This document shows positions 1 to 11,300 of a stretch of DNA of 64,000 nt, one piece after another. The stretch is from Micractinium sp. NFX-FRZ. Taxonomy: Eukaryota; Chlorophyta; Trebouxiophyceae; Chlorellales; Chlorellaceae. Every line of letters begins with the position of its first letter. Position 1 is the first letter of the stretch. Below the pieces are notes generated by a model. The model was not told the DNA's origin, did no database searches, and worked only from the letters and a program-made list of their open reading frames with translations. The DNA lies in NCBI GenBank assembly GCA_029339195.1, contig JAPTJF010000072.1, positions 62,001 to 126,000 of the forward strand. Direction: 5' to 3'. The position numbers were made by a program, and so were the translations under genes.

Positions 1-1864
1 CCTACCCACTTGTGAAGCTGCTCTCCAGTGCGTTGGCGGTCGCGCCCAGGAGCAGCGGCTGCGCCACCGCCCACGCGTCCCGCAGCTGCGGCAGCAGCGC
101 CTGCATAGGTAGGAGGTGGGGCGGAGCCAACGGGGCGGCGGGGGAACGGGGATCACAGGCAGAGCAGCCAGCCCTGCGCACTGAACCCACCCTGCTATCC
201 CAGCACTCACTCACTCACTCAATCGATTGTATTAGAGTCCACAGGCAGCCAGCAGCGGTCTCATGGGGCTTGGTGGGGAGCACCACCCTCCATCCCACCC
301 CAGAACCCTAGAACGGCCATCCCTCTGCAACCCCGGTCACCTGCAGCACCGCCATTTCGAGCGTGTCGGGGGCAGCGTTGAGGTCTCCACCCAGCAGCAC
401 CCCGGCGGCCCCCTGGCTGCGCGCCGACACAAACGCCGCCAATTCGAGCACCTGGTGTGGTGGGCGGACAGGGGGAAGGCTAGGGCAGGGCATTGGGGGT
501 AAGAGGGAGGCAGGAGCACAAAGGGGGCCACGTCCCCTGTAGCAAGCACAGTCCGTCCAGCGTGTCGTGCGGGAGAGAACAGCGCAGCACAGCGCAGCGT
601 GGCACAGCACGCACAGCGCAGCAAAGCGCACCTGCAGCAGGCGCACGCCGGCCAGAGTGTCGCGTGGCAGCCGGCACTCGTGAGACAGCCCCGGGGCGCC
701 CCACTGCCACTGCTGGCCGTAGTTTGCCGACAGGTGGGTCTGCAGGCCTCGCATGTTTGTGGCATGTGGGGAGGGCAGGAGGGAGGGAGGTGGGGTAGGC
801 CCAGGTCAGGCTCAGCGCAGGCAGAGAGCATAGGCTCACACTCGCCTTTAATCTTGATAGCAGCTGCCAGGAAAGTACTTCCCATGTCCATGCATAGGGC
901 GGGGCACACAGCAAGCAGCGACGCCACACCCTCAGCTTGCCCCACCGCCGCACCCTCACCGGCACACACCTCCAGCCTCCTGCCGTTCCCCCACAGGCCC
1001 CACCATCCCCTGCCTCCCCCTCACGTTGAACACGCTGAGCCGCCCCGCAGGGGTGTCTAGTGCCGCCCAGCCCACGCCCTTGCCCGCCAGATAGTCCCCC
1101 TGCAGCAGCGCAGCCGGTTCGCCTCGGGCAGAGTAGGGGTGGAAGGCCACCTGCTGGGAGGGGAGCGGGAACATGTGCGGGCGGGCGGGCGGGCGGGCGG
1201 TGAAGGTGGTGTGCCTGCACGCCTCTGGGGGCGGCACCGCCAGGCCGCCCAGGCTGAGCGCATTGTTTGGCCATCGCAGGGCCGAGGTGCAGCATGTGGG
1301 TGCTGGAGCGGCGCTTTGAGGGGGGATGCCCCACCTCTGCTATTGGGTAGCGGCTGAGCAGCAGAAGGCCGCTGCCGATGGCGCCGCTTTGGTAGTGGAA
1401 GCTGTGGGGCAGCTGCCCCTCTGCGCCCGCCTGGCGCAGCAGCTCCACGTCTGCTGCGCACCACAGCTCTTGGAGCAGCACAACGTCGGCTTTACAGGCG
1501 GTGCTGCTGCGTGGGGATGGGGCGCGGCGGCGGTCGGGTGTCAACCCGGCACCGGCACCGGTAGTGGAACGATGCGGACGCACGCAACAGCAGGCTGAAC
1601 AACGGGCAGTAAACCGTGCCTAAGTTCCGGTGTTATGACGATCTTGCATCAACTGGGCGGCACTAAACAAGCTTTGGTCGCTCACCGGAGCCAGTCGGCC
1701 AGCGCCGCCATGCGCTGCTGCCGCAGGCGGGCGACGAGCCACAGTCCCCAGCAGTTCAGCGTCAGCACCGAGACCTGCAGCTGCTTCGAGTTTGCCATAT
1801 CCGCCAGCTTTCCGACAGTCTGCAAGCGTGCCAGCAAGCGCATAAGGCGCCTGCTGCCACTCAA
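1..1864 (-). CDS. Neutral sphingomyelinase-like phosphodiesterase (partial)
   Basis: Six exons are visible on the minus strand: 1686-1798 (or to 1864), 1335-1506, 1025-1150, 632-739, 341-451 and 10-100; the gene continues beyond base 1. The product belongs to the endonuclease/exonuclease/phosphatase (DNase I) fold and most resembles the neutral sphingomyelinase/ISC1 branch, which hydrolyses sphingomyelin or inositol-phosphosphingolipids to ceramide at membranes. Seen directly: VLTLNCWGL near the N-terminus, VVLLQELW with the Mg-binding Glu, HPYSARGEP, GKGVGWAALDTPAGRLSVFN followed by THLSANY, and GGDLNAAPDT with the catalytic Asp/Asn. The terminal Ser-Asp-His motif and any C-terminal membrane segments lie outside the window. 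Two in-frame ATGs exist (1864 and 1798); the second places the NCWGL motif at the usual distance from the N-terminus. The intron after the exon ending at 632 opens with period-5 GCTGY repeats. Substrate specificity cannot be read from the sequence. Confidence 0.82.
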
Positions 1865-2345
1865 GGGTTGTTTCGGAACCGCGCTCTGATGCCCGTGCCT
1901 CAGGGCGCGTTAGGCGACACAGACCGCTGCAGCGCCACCACGAGTGCTTTAAACGCTAGCAGCCGCAAAGCGGGCCTTGTACTGCGGGTGCGGTACAGTG
2001 CTGAGAGGCTGTGCTCTCCTGGCGATCTGCCATTGTTTTAAGGTACCGACCACTGATCCTGGGTGAGTGCAAAAGCGTGCGACCTGCCGCACTCCTTTGC
2101 CGCTTTGACTTCCGCCCTGCAGCTCGGTTTCAGCAGCTGCGCGCCGCCTAGCGTGTCCCGCAGTCTTGTTGTGGCGCACAGCGCTGACTGGGCCCTGCTG
2201 CCCGCTGCCGCAGGCCGTACAGTAGTTCTCCTGCCGCCGCCAGCCCTGCCGGCACCGCCCTCCTGCCCTAGGCCTCCTCCCGCACTGGCGCGGCTCTTTC
2301 CCAGCTCACAAAGGCAGTGCAGCCAGCGGAGGGCACATACACACC
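1865..2345. promoter_or_regulatory. Divergent promoter region
   Basis: This 481-bp gap separates two divergently transcribed genes, the sphingomyelinase-like gene (-) and SFT2 (+). It should hold both promoters and 5' UTRs. I see no convincing TATA box; the right half is pyrimidine-rich. No conserved coding segment is visible. Confidence 0.4.
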
Positions 2346-4110
2346 ATGCCGGCCTGGCTGGACAAGATGAAGTCGGGGCTGGGGCTGGCGGAGGAGGAGC
2401 AGCAGGAGCAGACGCTGCTGCAGGTGGGGCGCCCGAGACTGCTTGCTCTTCAACCACAGCTGGGGAGCAGCTGCCTGTTTGGCCAGCAGTGGCAAGTGGC
2501 TGCAGCTGCATCAGCTGGTATGCAACAGCTGCCGCGAGAGCAGAACAGCTGCCGCCTGCTCTTGGACAAAGCTGCACATGCTGACCTGTCACTGAGCGTC
2601 AGTACGCCGCCAACCCGTCGTCCTGACCGCCTGCCCCACCTCCCCATGCTGCAGCAACTGGACGAGGCAACCACCCTCGACCGCACGCAGCGGGCGATCG
2701 GCTTTGCAACTTGCGTCGGAATTGGCCTGCTGCTGAGCTTCATGGTGAGAAGCTGCAGGGGCGCTGCCCATACCCTGCCCAACCCTACATGCAGTTTGCT
2801 TCTTCAGCATTGGTTCATTCCTTGCCTCACTCTGTGCTTCTCTCCTCCATCCCTACCCACCCCACAGTCCCCCATGTTCATCTTCCGCCCCACCAAGTTT
2901 GCCGCTATCTACAGCATGGGGTCTGTTCTGTCGATGTGCAGGTGGGCCTGGCACATGGGATGGTTCCCCGGAGGGCAGCCGGGGAGTGTGACACACATGC
3001 AGCAGGCGGCAGGAAGGGCAACGGGGGTGCGCTGCCGGGCGCCTGCCATGCCAAGGCATGCTGGCCCTCCCATACCCGCACCCGCTCTCTTCCCCGGTGC
3101 AAAAGCATGAATGACCTCAAATGCGGCATCCCACCCCGCTTCCCCGGTGCAAGAGCATGCGACCAGGTGTGGCATCCCACCCAAGCTGCGTGCCCCCTCC
3201 ACTTCCCACCCACCCACCCTGTGTTGCCGCAGCACCCTGTTCCTGGTGGGCCCCCTCAAGCAGATCAAGCGCATGTTTGACAGCAAGCGCTGGATCTCCT
3301 CCACCATCTACCTCGTCTCCCTCGTCATGACGCTCGTGTCGGTGGGTGCAGGGGCCGGTGTGCAGCTGGTGTCGGCGGGTGCAGGGGTCGGTGTGACGCT
3401 CGTGTCGGTGGGTGCAGGGGGCGGTGTGCCGCTGGTGTCGGCGGGTATGCAGGGGCTAGCTGTGCGAAGGCACAGCCGCAGACCCGGAGCAGCAGCAAGC
3501 AGCACCGCCCACAAGCAGCACCGCAGCGGGCGGCGAGCTGCGCCACGGTGTGAAGCGGTGCTGCAGGCTGGTGCGGCAGGGTTGGTGGCAGGGCACCACC
3601 CCTGGGTGCTCTTATGCAACCACCCGCCCGGTGTGCGCGACTGTGCCCTCTGTTGCTCCTGCTCCCCCGCGCTCCGCAGGCCCTGGTCTTCCACTCTGTC
3701 ATCCTCTGCCTGCTGTGCATCGTGGCCCAGTTCTGCGCATTCATCTGGTGGGTGAATTGTGTTTGCACATGATGCCGTCAAGCGCCACAAGTGCTGCGCA
3801 GGCGGCAGTGCAAATTCCACGTCTCAACGCAACTCTGCAATCACCGCGGGGGGTGCAGTAAAAGGGGACGTATGTGGGTGTGCGTTGTTGGGGTGGAACA
3901 CCTACCCGTTGGCAGGAGTAAGGGGTCCGGTCCGACGCCAGCTGCCTGGCTTTTGTGGGCGCATGCAACAAAAGGCAGTACCAGCAGCACACTGTACTGC
4001 CTCCCTGCTTTGGTCGTGCCATGTGCAGGTACGCTGCCAGCTACGTGCCGTACGCCCAGGCCACCATTCTGAGGATGCTGGGGCGACAGGTGGACGATAC
4101 AGCGGGATGA
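2346..4110 (+). CDS. SFT2: SFT2-family vesicle transport protein
   Basis: Six exons: 2346-2423, 2655-2744, 2868-2941, 3233-3341, 3680-3747 and 4029-4110, giving 166 residues. SFT2 is a small Golgi tetraspanning protein involved in fusion of endosome-derived vesicles with the late Golgi. The family core is continuous across the exon joins: TQRAIGFATCVGIGLLLSFM (TM1), MFIFRPTKFAAIYSMGSVLS (TM2), TLFLVGPLKQIKRMFD, then a segment ending LVSLVMTLVS (TM3), HSVILCLLCIVAQFCAFIW (TM4) and the end motif YAASYVPYAQATI. Length fits the family (about 160 to 215 residues). The start ATG follows a short acidic leader (LAEEEQQEQTLL). Intron 4 begins inside a 33-bp minisatellite that also contains the end of exon 4 and its splice donor; intron 3 holds a degenerate direct repeat of about 50 bp near 3089-3182. 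Confidence 0.93.
3329..3460 (+). repeat. 33-bp minisatellite across the exon 4 splice donor of SFT2
   Basis: Four tandem units of about 33 bp alternate between two subtypes, giving an exact-looking 66-bp period. The first unit is the last coding part of exon 4 plus the 5' splice site; the third repeats both (TGACGCTCGTGTCGGTGGGT), so the intron holds at least one duplicate donor. Confidence 0.85.
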
Positions 4111-5086
4111 GGAGGAGGGGCCGGAAGGCACGGCCGCAGGCGCCGTGCGTGAGCGGCTGCTGGAAAGGCGGCTGCATGCAGCACGCGTGCGTGGGCGGCA
4201 GAGTGGGATCTGTCGCAAGACGGCCGCAGCTGTGTGTGTGTGTGCAGCTGCGTGTGCAGCTGGGGGGGCAGCTGCGGCCTTGCAGCGTGCAGCAGCTGGA
4301 CATGCGGCTGTGGCTGCTTGCGTGATGCAGTGGAGTGGGGGGTGTCCACAACTGGGGTGCACTTCGCTACATCACATTTGTAAATACATACACACACGAA
4401 GAACTTGGGGGGCTCTCTCATTTGGTTGACGCGGAGCATTTTGAGCAAACATGCCTGGTTGATGGGAGGGAGACAGGGCAGAGTGGAGGGGGCAGGGCAC
4501 GGAGCGTGGCAGAGAGGGACAGAACAGGGCGAAGCAGGCTGGCACGGGGCTCAGCGGGGGTGCGGCGCAAGGGAAGAGGAATCAAACTGGCGTTCAAAAT
4601 TGGGGGGGCGCCGCTGCGCGCGCATGGGATGGCGCAAAGAAACAAAGGGGATGGCAAGATGGAATGCTGGTGCGGGTTGCTGAATAGCTGGATGGCTGGT
4701 TGTGGGGGCGCACATAATTGGTGGCATGCATGCATTCGATAACTTCAAGGGCAGGGAGAGTGACAGCCAGGCGGCTTCACTGCCCCCAATATGTGTTCAT
4801 GTGGCTAGGGTTTGGTTGGCTGTGCTTGGCGGGCGCCAGCTCAGCAGGGCGTCCAGGCGGTGTTGGGCCGCACAGCTGTGCTCTAGCACCGCCTGCAAGC
4901 CTGCATAGGTCGTCCAGTGTATGTTCATCTTGCGCTGTTTGGGGCTGGCAGGCCTGTGCGTGCACCCAGAAAGGGCGTTCAGGTGGTCTCGGGCCGCAAG
5001 CTCTTGAGTGTGCCTGCCGCGGCCTGTCAGTGGTGTATGGATGCGCGGCCCCGGGAAGGTCCCGTGTACAACTTCCACAAGCAAGC
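4111..5086. other. Convergent intergenic region
   Basis: This stretch lies between the ends of SFT2 (+) and the ferredoxin-TPR gene (-). It holds 3' UTR sequence and the TGTAA signal listed separately. A short degenerate repeat of a GGTCGGGCCGCA-like segment occurs near 4845-4870 and 4980-5000. Open frames here lack recognisable motifs and look like GC-driven chance frames. Confidence 0.4.
4379..4383 (+). terminator. Candidate TGTAA polyadenylation signal for SFT2
   Basis: TGTAA, the usual green-algal polyadenylation signal, occurs about 270 bp after the SFT2 stop codon in an AT-richer stretch. Confidence 0.5.
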
Positions 5087-7037
5087 TCACGCTGCGCCGC
5101 TCCTTGCCAGCGCAGCCTGGATGTCCGCCACGGTGCGCCGGTAGTCGTCGCTCTGGCCAAACGCCGGGTGCTGCTCCCGCGCCGCCAGCAGGCACTCCAT
5201 GGCGGCGCGGTGGCTCTGCAGCGCCAGCAGCGCCTCAACCTGCAGGCAGGCAGGGTTTGTGAGGGGTAGAGCTGAGGTTAACGTCGCCAGCAGGCACGCC
5301 ACACACGGTGCAGTAGCTCTGCAGCCGGCGGCAGCGCCTCCAGCTGACCAAGGATGATCAGAGGGATAGCAGGCAGGGTGCGCATGCACGGCGGGCACTG
5401 TGCCAGCCTGCACACCTGCGTGCCCGCTCAGCTACCAGGTCACCGGCAGCTTCCAACCACCACGTGCGCTCACCTGGCGGATGGTGGCGGTGGTGAAGCT
5501 GGGCGGCGCGCACTGGACAGCAGCATTTGCATCCTCCAGCGCCCCTTGAGCATCCCCCATCTCAAGCTTGACGCCGCTGCGGTTGGACAGCAGCAGGTGG
5601 CGTCCCACCGGGGGCTGCAGGCCGAGGGGGAGGGGAGTAGGGGTTGCGGCGGTCAGGCCTCAAGCTCTAGAAGAGTTGACAGCTCTGGACAGCAAAAGCT
5701 GCGGTCAGACGGCAGCAGGTGGCGTGCCACAGGGGGCCACAGAGCGGTAGAGGAGCGAGACAGAGCATGGTGCGGCTGCGGTCGTTGCGCATGTCAAGAG
5801 GCGGGTTGAGGGAGGCGGGCGGGCACAGGGTGGCACGTTGCACACAGGCCAAGCCTGCAGCATCCCTGGCAGGGCCCCTTGGGAGCACCAGGCTCGGCAC
5901 CTGTGCACATCCCGCAACATCTAGCCTCAGCAAAGCGCAGCACGGCGCAGCACGGCACAGCACGGCACAGCACAGCACACCGCAGCACAGCGCAGCGCAG
6001 CGCAGGCACCTGCAGATCCAGCCCCTGCGTGTACAGCTGCGCGGCGCGCTCCAGCTTGCCGTCGCGCGCCGCCGCGTTGCCCGCCAGCCGCAGCTCCGTG
6101 GCCTTCAGTAGGGGCTCCGTCACGCCCTGCTGCGCGCACACGTCTCGCAGGAGCTCTGCCATGCGGCGGGGGGTGCCCACGTGTTTGAGCACCAGGGGGC
6201 GGGTGCCGTCCAAAGGGATGACCGCCACATTGGGCCCGTTGCTGCAGCCATTGTGGCGGGGAGCAGGAAGTTGCGGTGGAAGGTGACGGCAGCGGGCGGC
6301 GAATGTGGAGTGGAATAGTGGTCGGGGAGCGGTGGGTCCGCCAGCCCTCTGCCGTCTGCAGTCTGTAACTGCAAGCTTCCCTGATCTACGGTGTCTCCAG
6401 TGTTGCTGAGTTGCTTCCCACGCAGGGTGCAAGGATTCTGCCTGCCCCCTGCTCCGGAGCCTCACCCGCACTCGCCGAGGCAGCCGCACGTCTGGACCTC
6501 CACCGCTGGCAGCTGCAGGTCCCGCCCAAACTGAGCAACCTGCAGGGCACACGGAGGATGAGCGGCAAAGGCGCGTCAAAGACACTGATGGGGCTGGGGG
6601 CAGGAGCACACAGGGGTAGGGGCTGGTGGGCGCAAGCGGGAGGGGCGGGTGAGCAGGTGCACCACTCGGTCCGCCAAGTGCTTGCAACCGACCTGTGGCG
6701 ACCCCTGCCTCTTGCACACTTTGCCGGTGCACACGCGCAGCTGGAACCCCGTGGCGGACGCCAACAGCAGCATGGCCTTCCTGCCAGCTGCCTGCACGGG
6801 GATCCGTAGCGGGAGCGGCGGCGACGGTGGGGGGGCGGTGGCGGCAGCGGCGGCAGCCAACTCCCCGGGCCGGGCTGTAACACAGCCCACTCGGCACAAC
6901 CCTGTGCAGCTAACCCAACAGTGCGCAGGAGGTATGCCCCCGCGAGAAGGAGCAGACCTGTTTGCTCTGCTGTGTCCTCGAGAACTGCTGGCGCGAGACA
7001 GCACTGCACCACGTGGGTGCTCGTGTGACGTCTGCAC
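5087..7037 (-). CDS. Thioredoxin-like [2Fe-2S] ferredoxin fused to a TPR region
   Basis: Five exons: 6693-7037, 6466-6539, 6010-6241, 5474-5614 and 5087-5239, giving 314 residues. Residues 1 to about 95 are Arg/Ser/Ala-rich and could be a plastid transit peptide. Next comes a thioredoxin-like ferredoxin half-module: FQLRVCTGKVCKRQGSPQ supplies a C-x4-C pair, VQTCGCLGECGNGPNVAV supplies the second cluster of cysteines, and VLKHVGTP is in the position of the usual C-terminal strand, as in NuoE-type folds. The C-terminal half is helical and TPR-like: GNAAARDGKLERAAQLYTQG, LLSNRSGVKLEMGDAQGALE, ALLALQSHRAAMECLLAARE. I infer an iron-sulfur or redox adaptor acting with protein partners; the partner is unknown. 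The start ATG is the first in a frame that stays open into the conserved region. Echo copies of the exon 4 start (about 5690-5735) and exon 5 start (about 5310-5350) lie in the introns. Confidence 0.72.
5935..6009 (-). repeat. Period-5 GCTGY repeat starting at a splice donor
   Basis: In the sense of the minus-strand gene, the intron begins at the GT next to base 6010 and runs for about 70 bases as GCTGC/GCTGT/GCCGT pentamers. Confidence 0.8.
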
Positions 7038-7247
7038 GTGAGTTTGTGACCAGGAGGCATGTGCACAGCCTTCCTAAGTCAGGCCAAAGGTCCGCCAGCT
7101 CAGCGCCGGCGCGCCTTCTTCTTCTCTCTCGTGCAGGATCCCTGCTCAACATTTACGCACTGGAAAGCTCCCACCCACCGCCTTCCTAGAGAGCCCGCTT
7201 CCCAACAACCCCCTCTTCTCCTCCCAGTCCTGATCGTCAAGCCAACA
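7038..7247. promoter_or_regulatory. Short divergent promoter
   Basis: Only 210 bp separate the start codons of the ferredoxin-TPR gene (-) and the small basic-protein gene (+). Both 5' UTRs and core promoters must lie here or overlap the coding starts. The right end is a pyrimidine run (about 7196-7230) just before the plus-strand ATG. Confidence 0.45.
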
Positions 7248-7831
7248 ATGGCAAAGAAGTTCAAGCAGGCAGCGGCTTCATCGGCCCGCAGCGCCCCCAA
7301 GCGCGCGCAGCAATCCCAGCGGCGGCCACAGAAGGCCAGCGGCCCCGCCAAGCGCAGCGTCGCGCTGGTCCCGCCTGCGCCGCCCGCAACCCTGGCTGAG
7401 CGCTTTGCGCTGCTGGAGCAGCAGCGGCGCCAGCTGCTCAAATTGAAGGGCCCCACTGCAGCAGCGGCAGGCCTGCATGTGCGCAAGGGTGGAGTGACCA
7501 AGCAGAAGCCGCAGCGTCCAGCTAAGAAGCAGGTTAGCAGGGGGGCAGCGCACGCTGGTGGCAGGCCTATTCCTTGCATGCACTCGGGCTGCACCCGTCT
7601 GCCCTGCACATGCTCTGCTCTTGCCGACAATCAACCTTTCTGACACATCCATCCTGATCTTCTGGCCTGCAGCGGAACATCACTGGGGCAGCCAAGGCAT
7701 TGCCAGCGCGCCGGAATGCAGCGGCAGCACCCGCCAAGGCGCTTGCCACGGCGGGGGCAGCCAAGAAGCAGGGGAAGCGCGGTGGCGCACGGCGCAGGCA
7801 GGCAAAGGACAAGAAGATGGACACAGCCTAA
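7248..7831 (+). CDS. Small Lys/Arg-rich protein, possible mRNA-export adaptor
   Basis: Two exons: 7248-7532 and 7673-7831, giving 147 residues. I do not recognise the family with certainty. The protein is strongly basic, with KKFK at the start and KKQGKRGGARRRQAKDKK near the end, so nucleic-acid binding or a nucleolar location is likely. Residues about 45-60 read TLAERFALLEQQRRQLLKL, which resembles the L-x-x-RF-x-x-L helix of UAP56-binding motifs in mRNA-export adaptors such as CHTOP; this is a weak, inferred match. The start is the first ATG after the pyrimidine-rich leader, and the frame upstream of it has no family signal. The intron is 140 bp. A ribosome-biogenesis factor or histone-like protein is an alternative. 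Confidence 0.6.
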
Positions 7832-8360
7832 GCATTATCATGCCTGCAAACTGTGCCGCCGCATTGAGACCCTGACATCGGCTCCCGCCCCTGTACCCTT
7901 GCACCTTTACGCTACGCTATGGCCCCCCCAACTTCCGTGATGGAGCCACTCCTGCACGTGCCACCCGCTCCCCATCCGTCCCTTATCTTGTTCCCATTTG
8001 CCTCGTTGCCTGCCTCCCACAATGAGGGGTATACATCAGTTTAAAAAAACGATACGTATGATGACATCTCAATCTTTTGATGGCACAGAGACGAACAAAA
8101 GGCGCGAGGGGCAGGAAATAAAATAGGTGGCTCTCAAAAGGCGAGGGAAAGAGGAGGTACTGAGGGGGAGGCATAAACAGGAAAACATATAGAGACATAC
8201 GCGCCTGCTGTTGCAACAGCGCTGCGCCAGCAGCAGCCCCGGCCTGTGATACACTGCTTGGTGACGCTACTTGTTAGCGGCAGCCGTGAAGCCTACGCAA
8301 GTGTTTGACCCTGCCTGCTGCAGACTCGACATTGGTGCTGCCAGGCCCGGGCGAGGCAGC
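7832..8360. other. Convergent intergenic region
   Basis: This stretch lies between two converging stop codons (basic protein and bestrophin). It is AT-richer around 8030-8140 and contains an A7 run near 8043. No TGTAA signal is seen on either strand and no conserved coding segment is visible. Confidence 0.4.
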
Positions 8361-11300
8361 TCAGTCATGCAGCCAGTCAGAGTAGACGCTGCCGTGCCCG
8401 CCGTCTTTCGGGGAGAGGAGGGGGCTGGCCCCAGAGGCCAGCTCCACCTCAACCAGGGAGGCCTGTGAGAGCGGGCACAGCAGGACAGGGGAGGAGGGCA
8501 CGGAAAGGATGAGTTGTTGCAAGGTTGTGCTGGAAGTGCTATCAGGCATCTGAACGCTGCGCCTGCCCTCCTCAGCATCCACTTGTCAGCACCAGTTGCT
8601 GTCCTGACCGCGCAATTGACGATTTCGAGGTCGCCTGCACAGCTGCCCTGAGACCCCGCCAGCTTACCTGGCGCAGCAGGTTGCGGTGGCCGCTGGCTGC
8701 AGCCGCTGCGGCCCCGCTGCTGTCCGAGCTGCCGCCCATGTCAATCACGGTTGCCCCCGCAAACTGCACGCGCCGTGCATGCTGGCCGCCAGCACCCGCT
8801 GCGTCGCCCGCAGACGCAGTCAGGTTGATGAGGTTGCCGGCTGCTGAGCTGCCGTCCTTGGCCCCCGCATCACTGGCACCCGTCATCTCCCCAAACTCCT
8901 CGCCCATGGCCAGCACGGTGGCAGCAGCCCCTGCCCCTGCAGGCATTGCCCCGCTGCCGCCGCTGCCGGCCAGTCCGCTGCCGCCGGCCAGGCCTGCCAG
9001 GTCAGCGCCACTTGCGGAGGCTGAGTTGGCGTTGCTGCTGGTGGGGAACAGGTTGGACTGGTGCACCAGCTGGGCCACCTCGAAGTTGCGGGCCAGCAGC
9101 TCACGCAGGTTGCGCTCAATGGTGCTGCTGATGGCCTCCAGCGGCAGGATGCTGCAGGGCGCAGCAGGCGGGGAAGAGGGTTGGTGGTCGTTGAGAGCGA
9201 GCAGGGTGCGCGTCGGGTCGGCAAGTCGGATGCAGTGGAACGGATATATGCAGCGATGCGCACAGATGGGGCAGGCAGCAACGCCTGCTTCCGCCAGAGC
9301 AGTAGGCGCACTGCGGCTGTGCTGCGCTACTGACCGGCAGTGCACCTGCATCACCCTCTGCAGCCATGTGCTGTGCACGCCCCATCACCCACCCGAAGGG
9401 CTCCTCGATCTGCACACCGATCTCGTCAATCCCAAACATGAGGAAGGCAAAGATGCCGGAGAGCAGCACGGAGAACCAGGAGTAGGCGGCCCACAGCGTG
9501 AAGGGCAGCAGGATGAGCCAGACCAGCCTGTGGGCAGGGCAGGGGAGAGGGGGCAGGCAGGGTGACAGCAAGCGGGGACATGCACAGACAGGGACTCCAG
9601 GAGGATGGCACCACACAAAGCACTGCTTGCATGGCTTCTCCCCCCCCATCCGCACTGGCTCAGCGCGGTCACCAGGCACTGCATGTCAGCACAGAGCAGA
9701 GCGGGACTCACAGGAAGCGGCTGGTGTGGCGGGTGTAGCTGCAGGAGCAAGGGCGGGGGATAGCAACAGCTGCAGTCAGGCACATTTAAGCTGCCAACTT
9801 GCGCCTGCACCTGCCACTGCCACGGCCACTTCTTCGGCATGCTGTGGCCGCTGCCAGTCCAATGCCACCGTCCTCCCTTGCCATCAAGCTTCCGGCCGCG
9901 CCAGCCTGGCCCCACGCACCTGAGCGGGATGGGTGTGCGCAGGATGCGCTCCATGGAGCCCATGGCGTCCTCAAAGTAGGTCAGGTTGTCGTCCATGCGC
10001 ATGCGGCACAGCTCGGGGGGCCGAGCCGAGCGAATCGTCTCAGCCATCACCTGTGTGGGAGGGCGAGGCAGGCAGAGCTATCAGGCAAGGCACGCAAAAC
10101 TGGTGTGACAAGCGGGGCAGGGAAGCCCCTGCTGCTCCAACCTCGCCGCCGTCCGTATGCAGCATTGCCCTCTGCAGGGCTTGTGCACTCATCACACACT
10201 TGTTAGGCTCTACCCGTCAGCCGCACCTCCCTACATCCCGACCCGCAGGCCCCCTCCCCCTACCAGTACCTGAATCACAAAGTTGGGGCGGTGCGCCGCC
10301 GCGCACAGCACCGCTGACTCCTGTGCCGTGAGGATGTGCTGCACATCGAGAGGGGCGGGGCAGGCAGACCAGGGCAAGTCGGGCGGCGGGGCAGGGTGAG
10401 CACACGACCAGCTGGCTTGGCTTTGCAATTCTGCTGCCGATGCATGCCCACAGCATAATGCAGCATGCATGACAGCGAGCCCCGTTCACCCCCCGCCCCG
10501 CCCCTCAGCCCCCGCTCACCGCCACCTCCTTCTGCACGTCCGAGTTCTCCCGCAGGTGGCACATGAGCACGTAAGGGAAGGCCATGGTCCAGCGAGCCAG
10601 CAGCTCCTTCAGCTGCACATCCTCCTCACGGAAGAACACCAGCGACTGCGCGGGTGGAGAGGTGGAGGAAGGAGGGCGGTGGGCTGCTTGTAGAGAAGCA
10701 GCAGCGCCGTGTGACCCCACAGAGGCAGGCAAGAGCAGGGGGAGTGCGAGTGTGAGGCGTGCTGGTTGCTGGCCGCATTGGCGGGCAGTGAGCGCTGGGG
10801 CAGCCCCGTGCCCACTGGGTTCCCCCAGCCCCCGCCCGGCCGCTGCCAAGGGCAGCAACTGCGCCCACACAAGCAAACTGCGGGACCTTCTTCACGACCG
10901 CTCATTTAATGCTGCCCCTATGGCAAGGCAGTGCAGGCCTGCCCCCACTGGCACCCACCCACCTGGCGCACGAGGTCTCGCGTGCGGTTGACGACGCCGC
11001 CCCACAGCTTGCGCGCCTCCCACCAGCGGTCGTAGGAGGAGTTGGTGCGAAAGACCTGCGGGGCGGGCGGTGCATGGCCAGGGTATAACGGTCGGCACCA
11101 AGGGGCAAGGGGGGGCCCTCACACTTGGAGCCAGGATGCCTTCCAGGGCGCATGCAGTGGCCGAAGGTATCCACAAGGGCAGGGGCTGCAGCAGCAGGCA
11201 CGCAGCAGCTGCCACGTGCAGCACCAGGCTGCGCCCTCACCAGCAGCAGGGAGAGCGCAAAGGCGGTGAGGTTGAAGCCCTGGCCCAGCGCCAGAGTGAC

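Noticed and set aside
480..1583. A 367-codon minus-strand open frame
   Set aside because: It crosses the introns of the sphingomyelinase-like gene. Only the piece within the exon 1335-1506 carries family motifs; the rest is a GC-rich chance frame.
5794..6897. A second 367-codon minus-strand open frame
   Set aside because: It joins introns, repeats and part of the exon at 6010-6241 of the ferredoxin-TPR gene. The supported protein uses splice sites that remove most of it.
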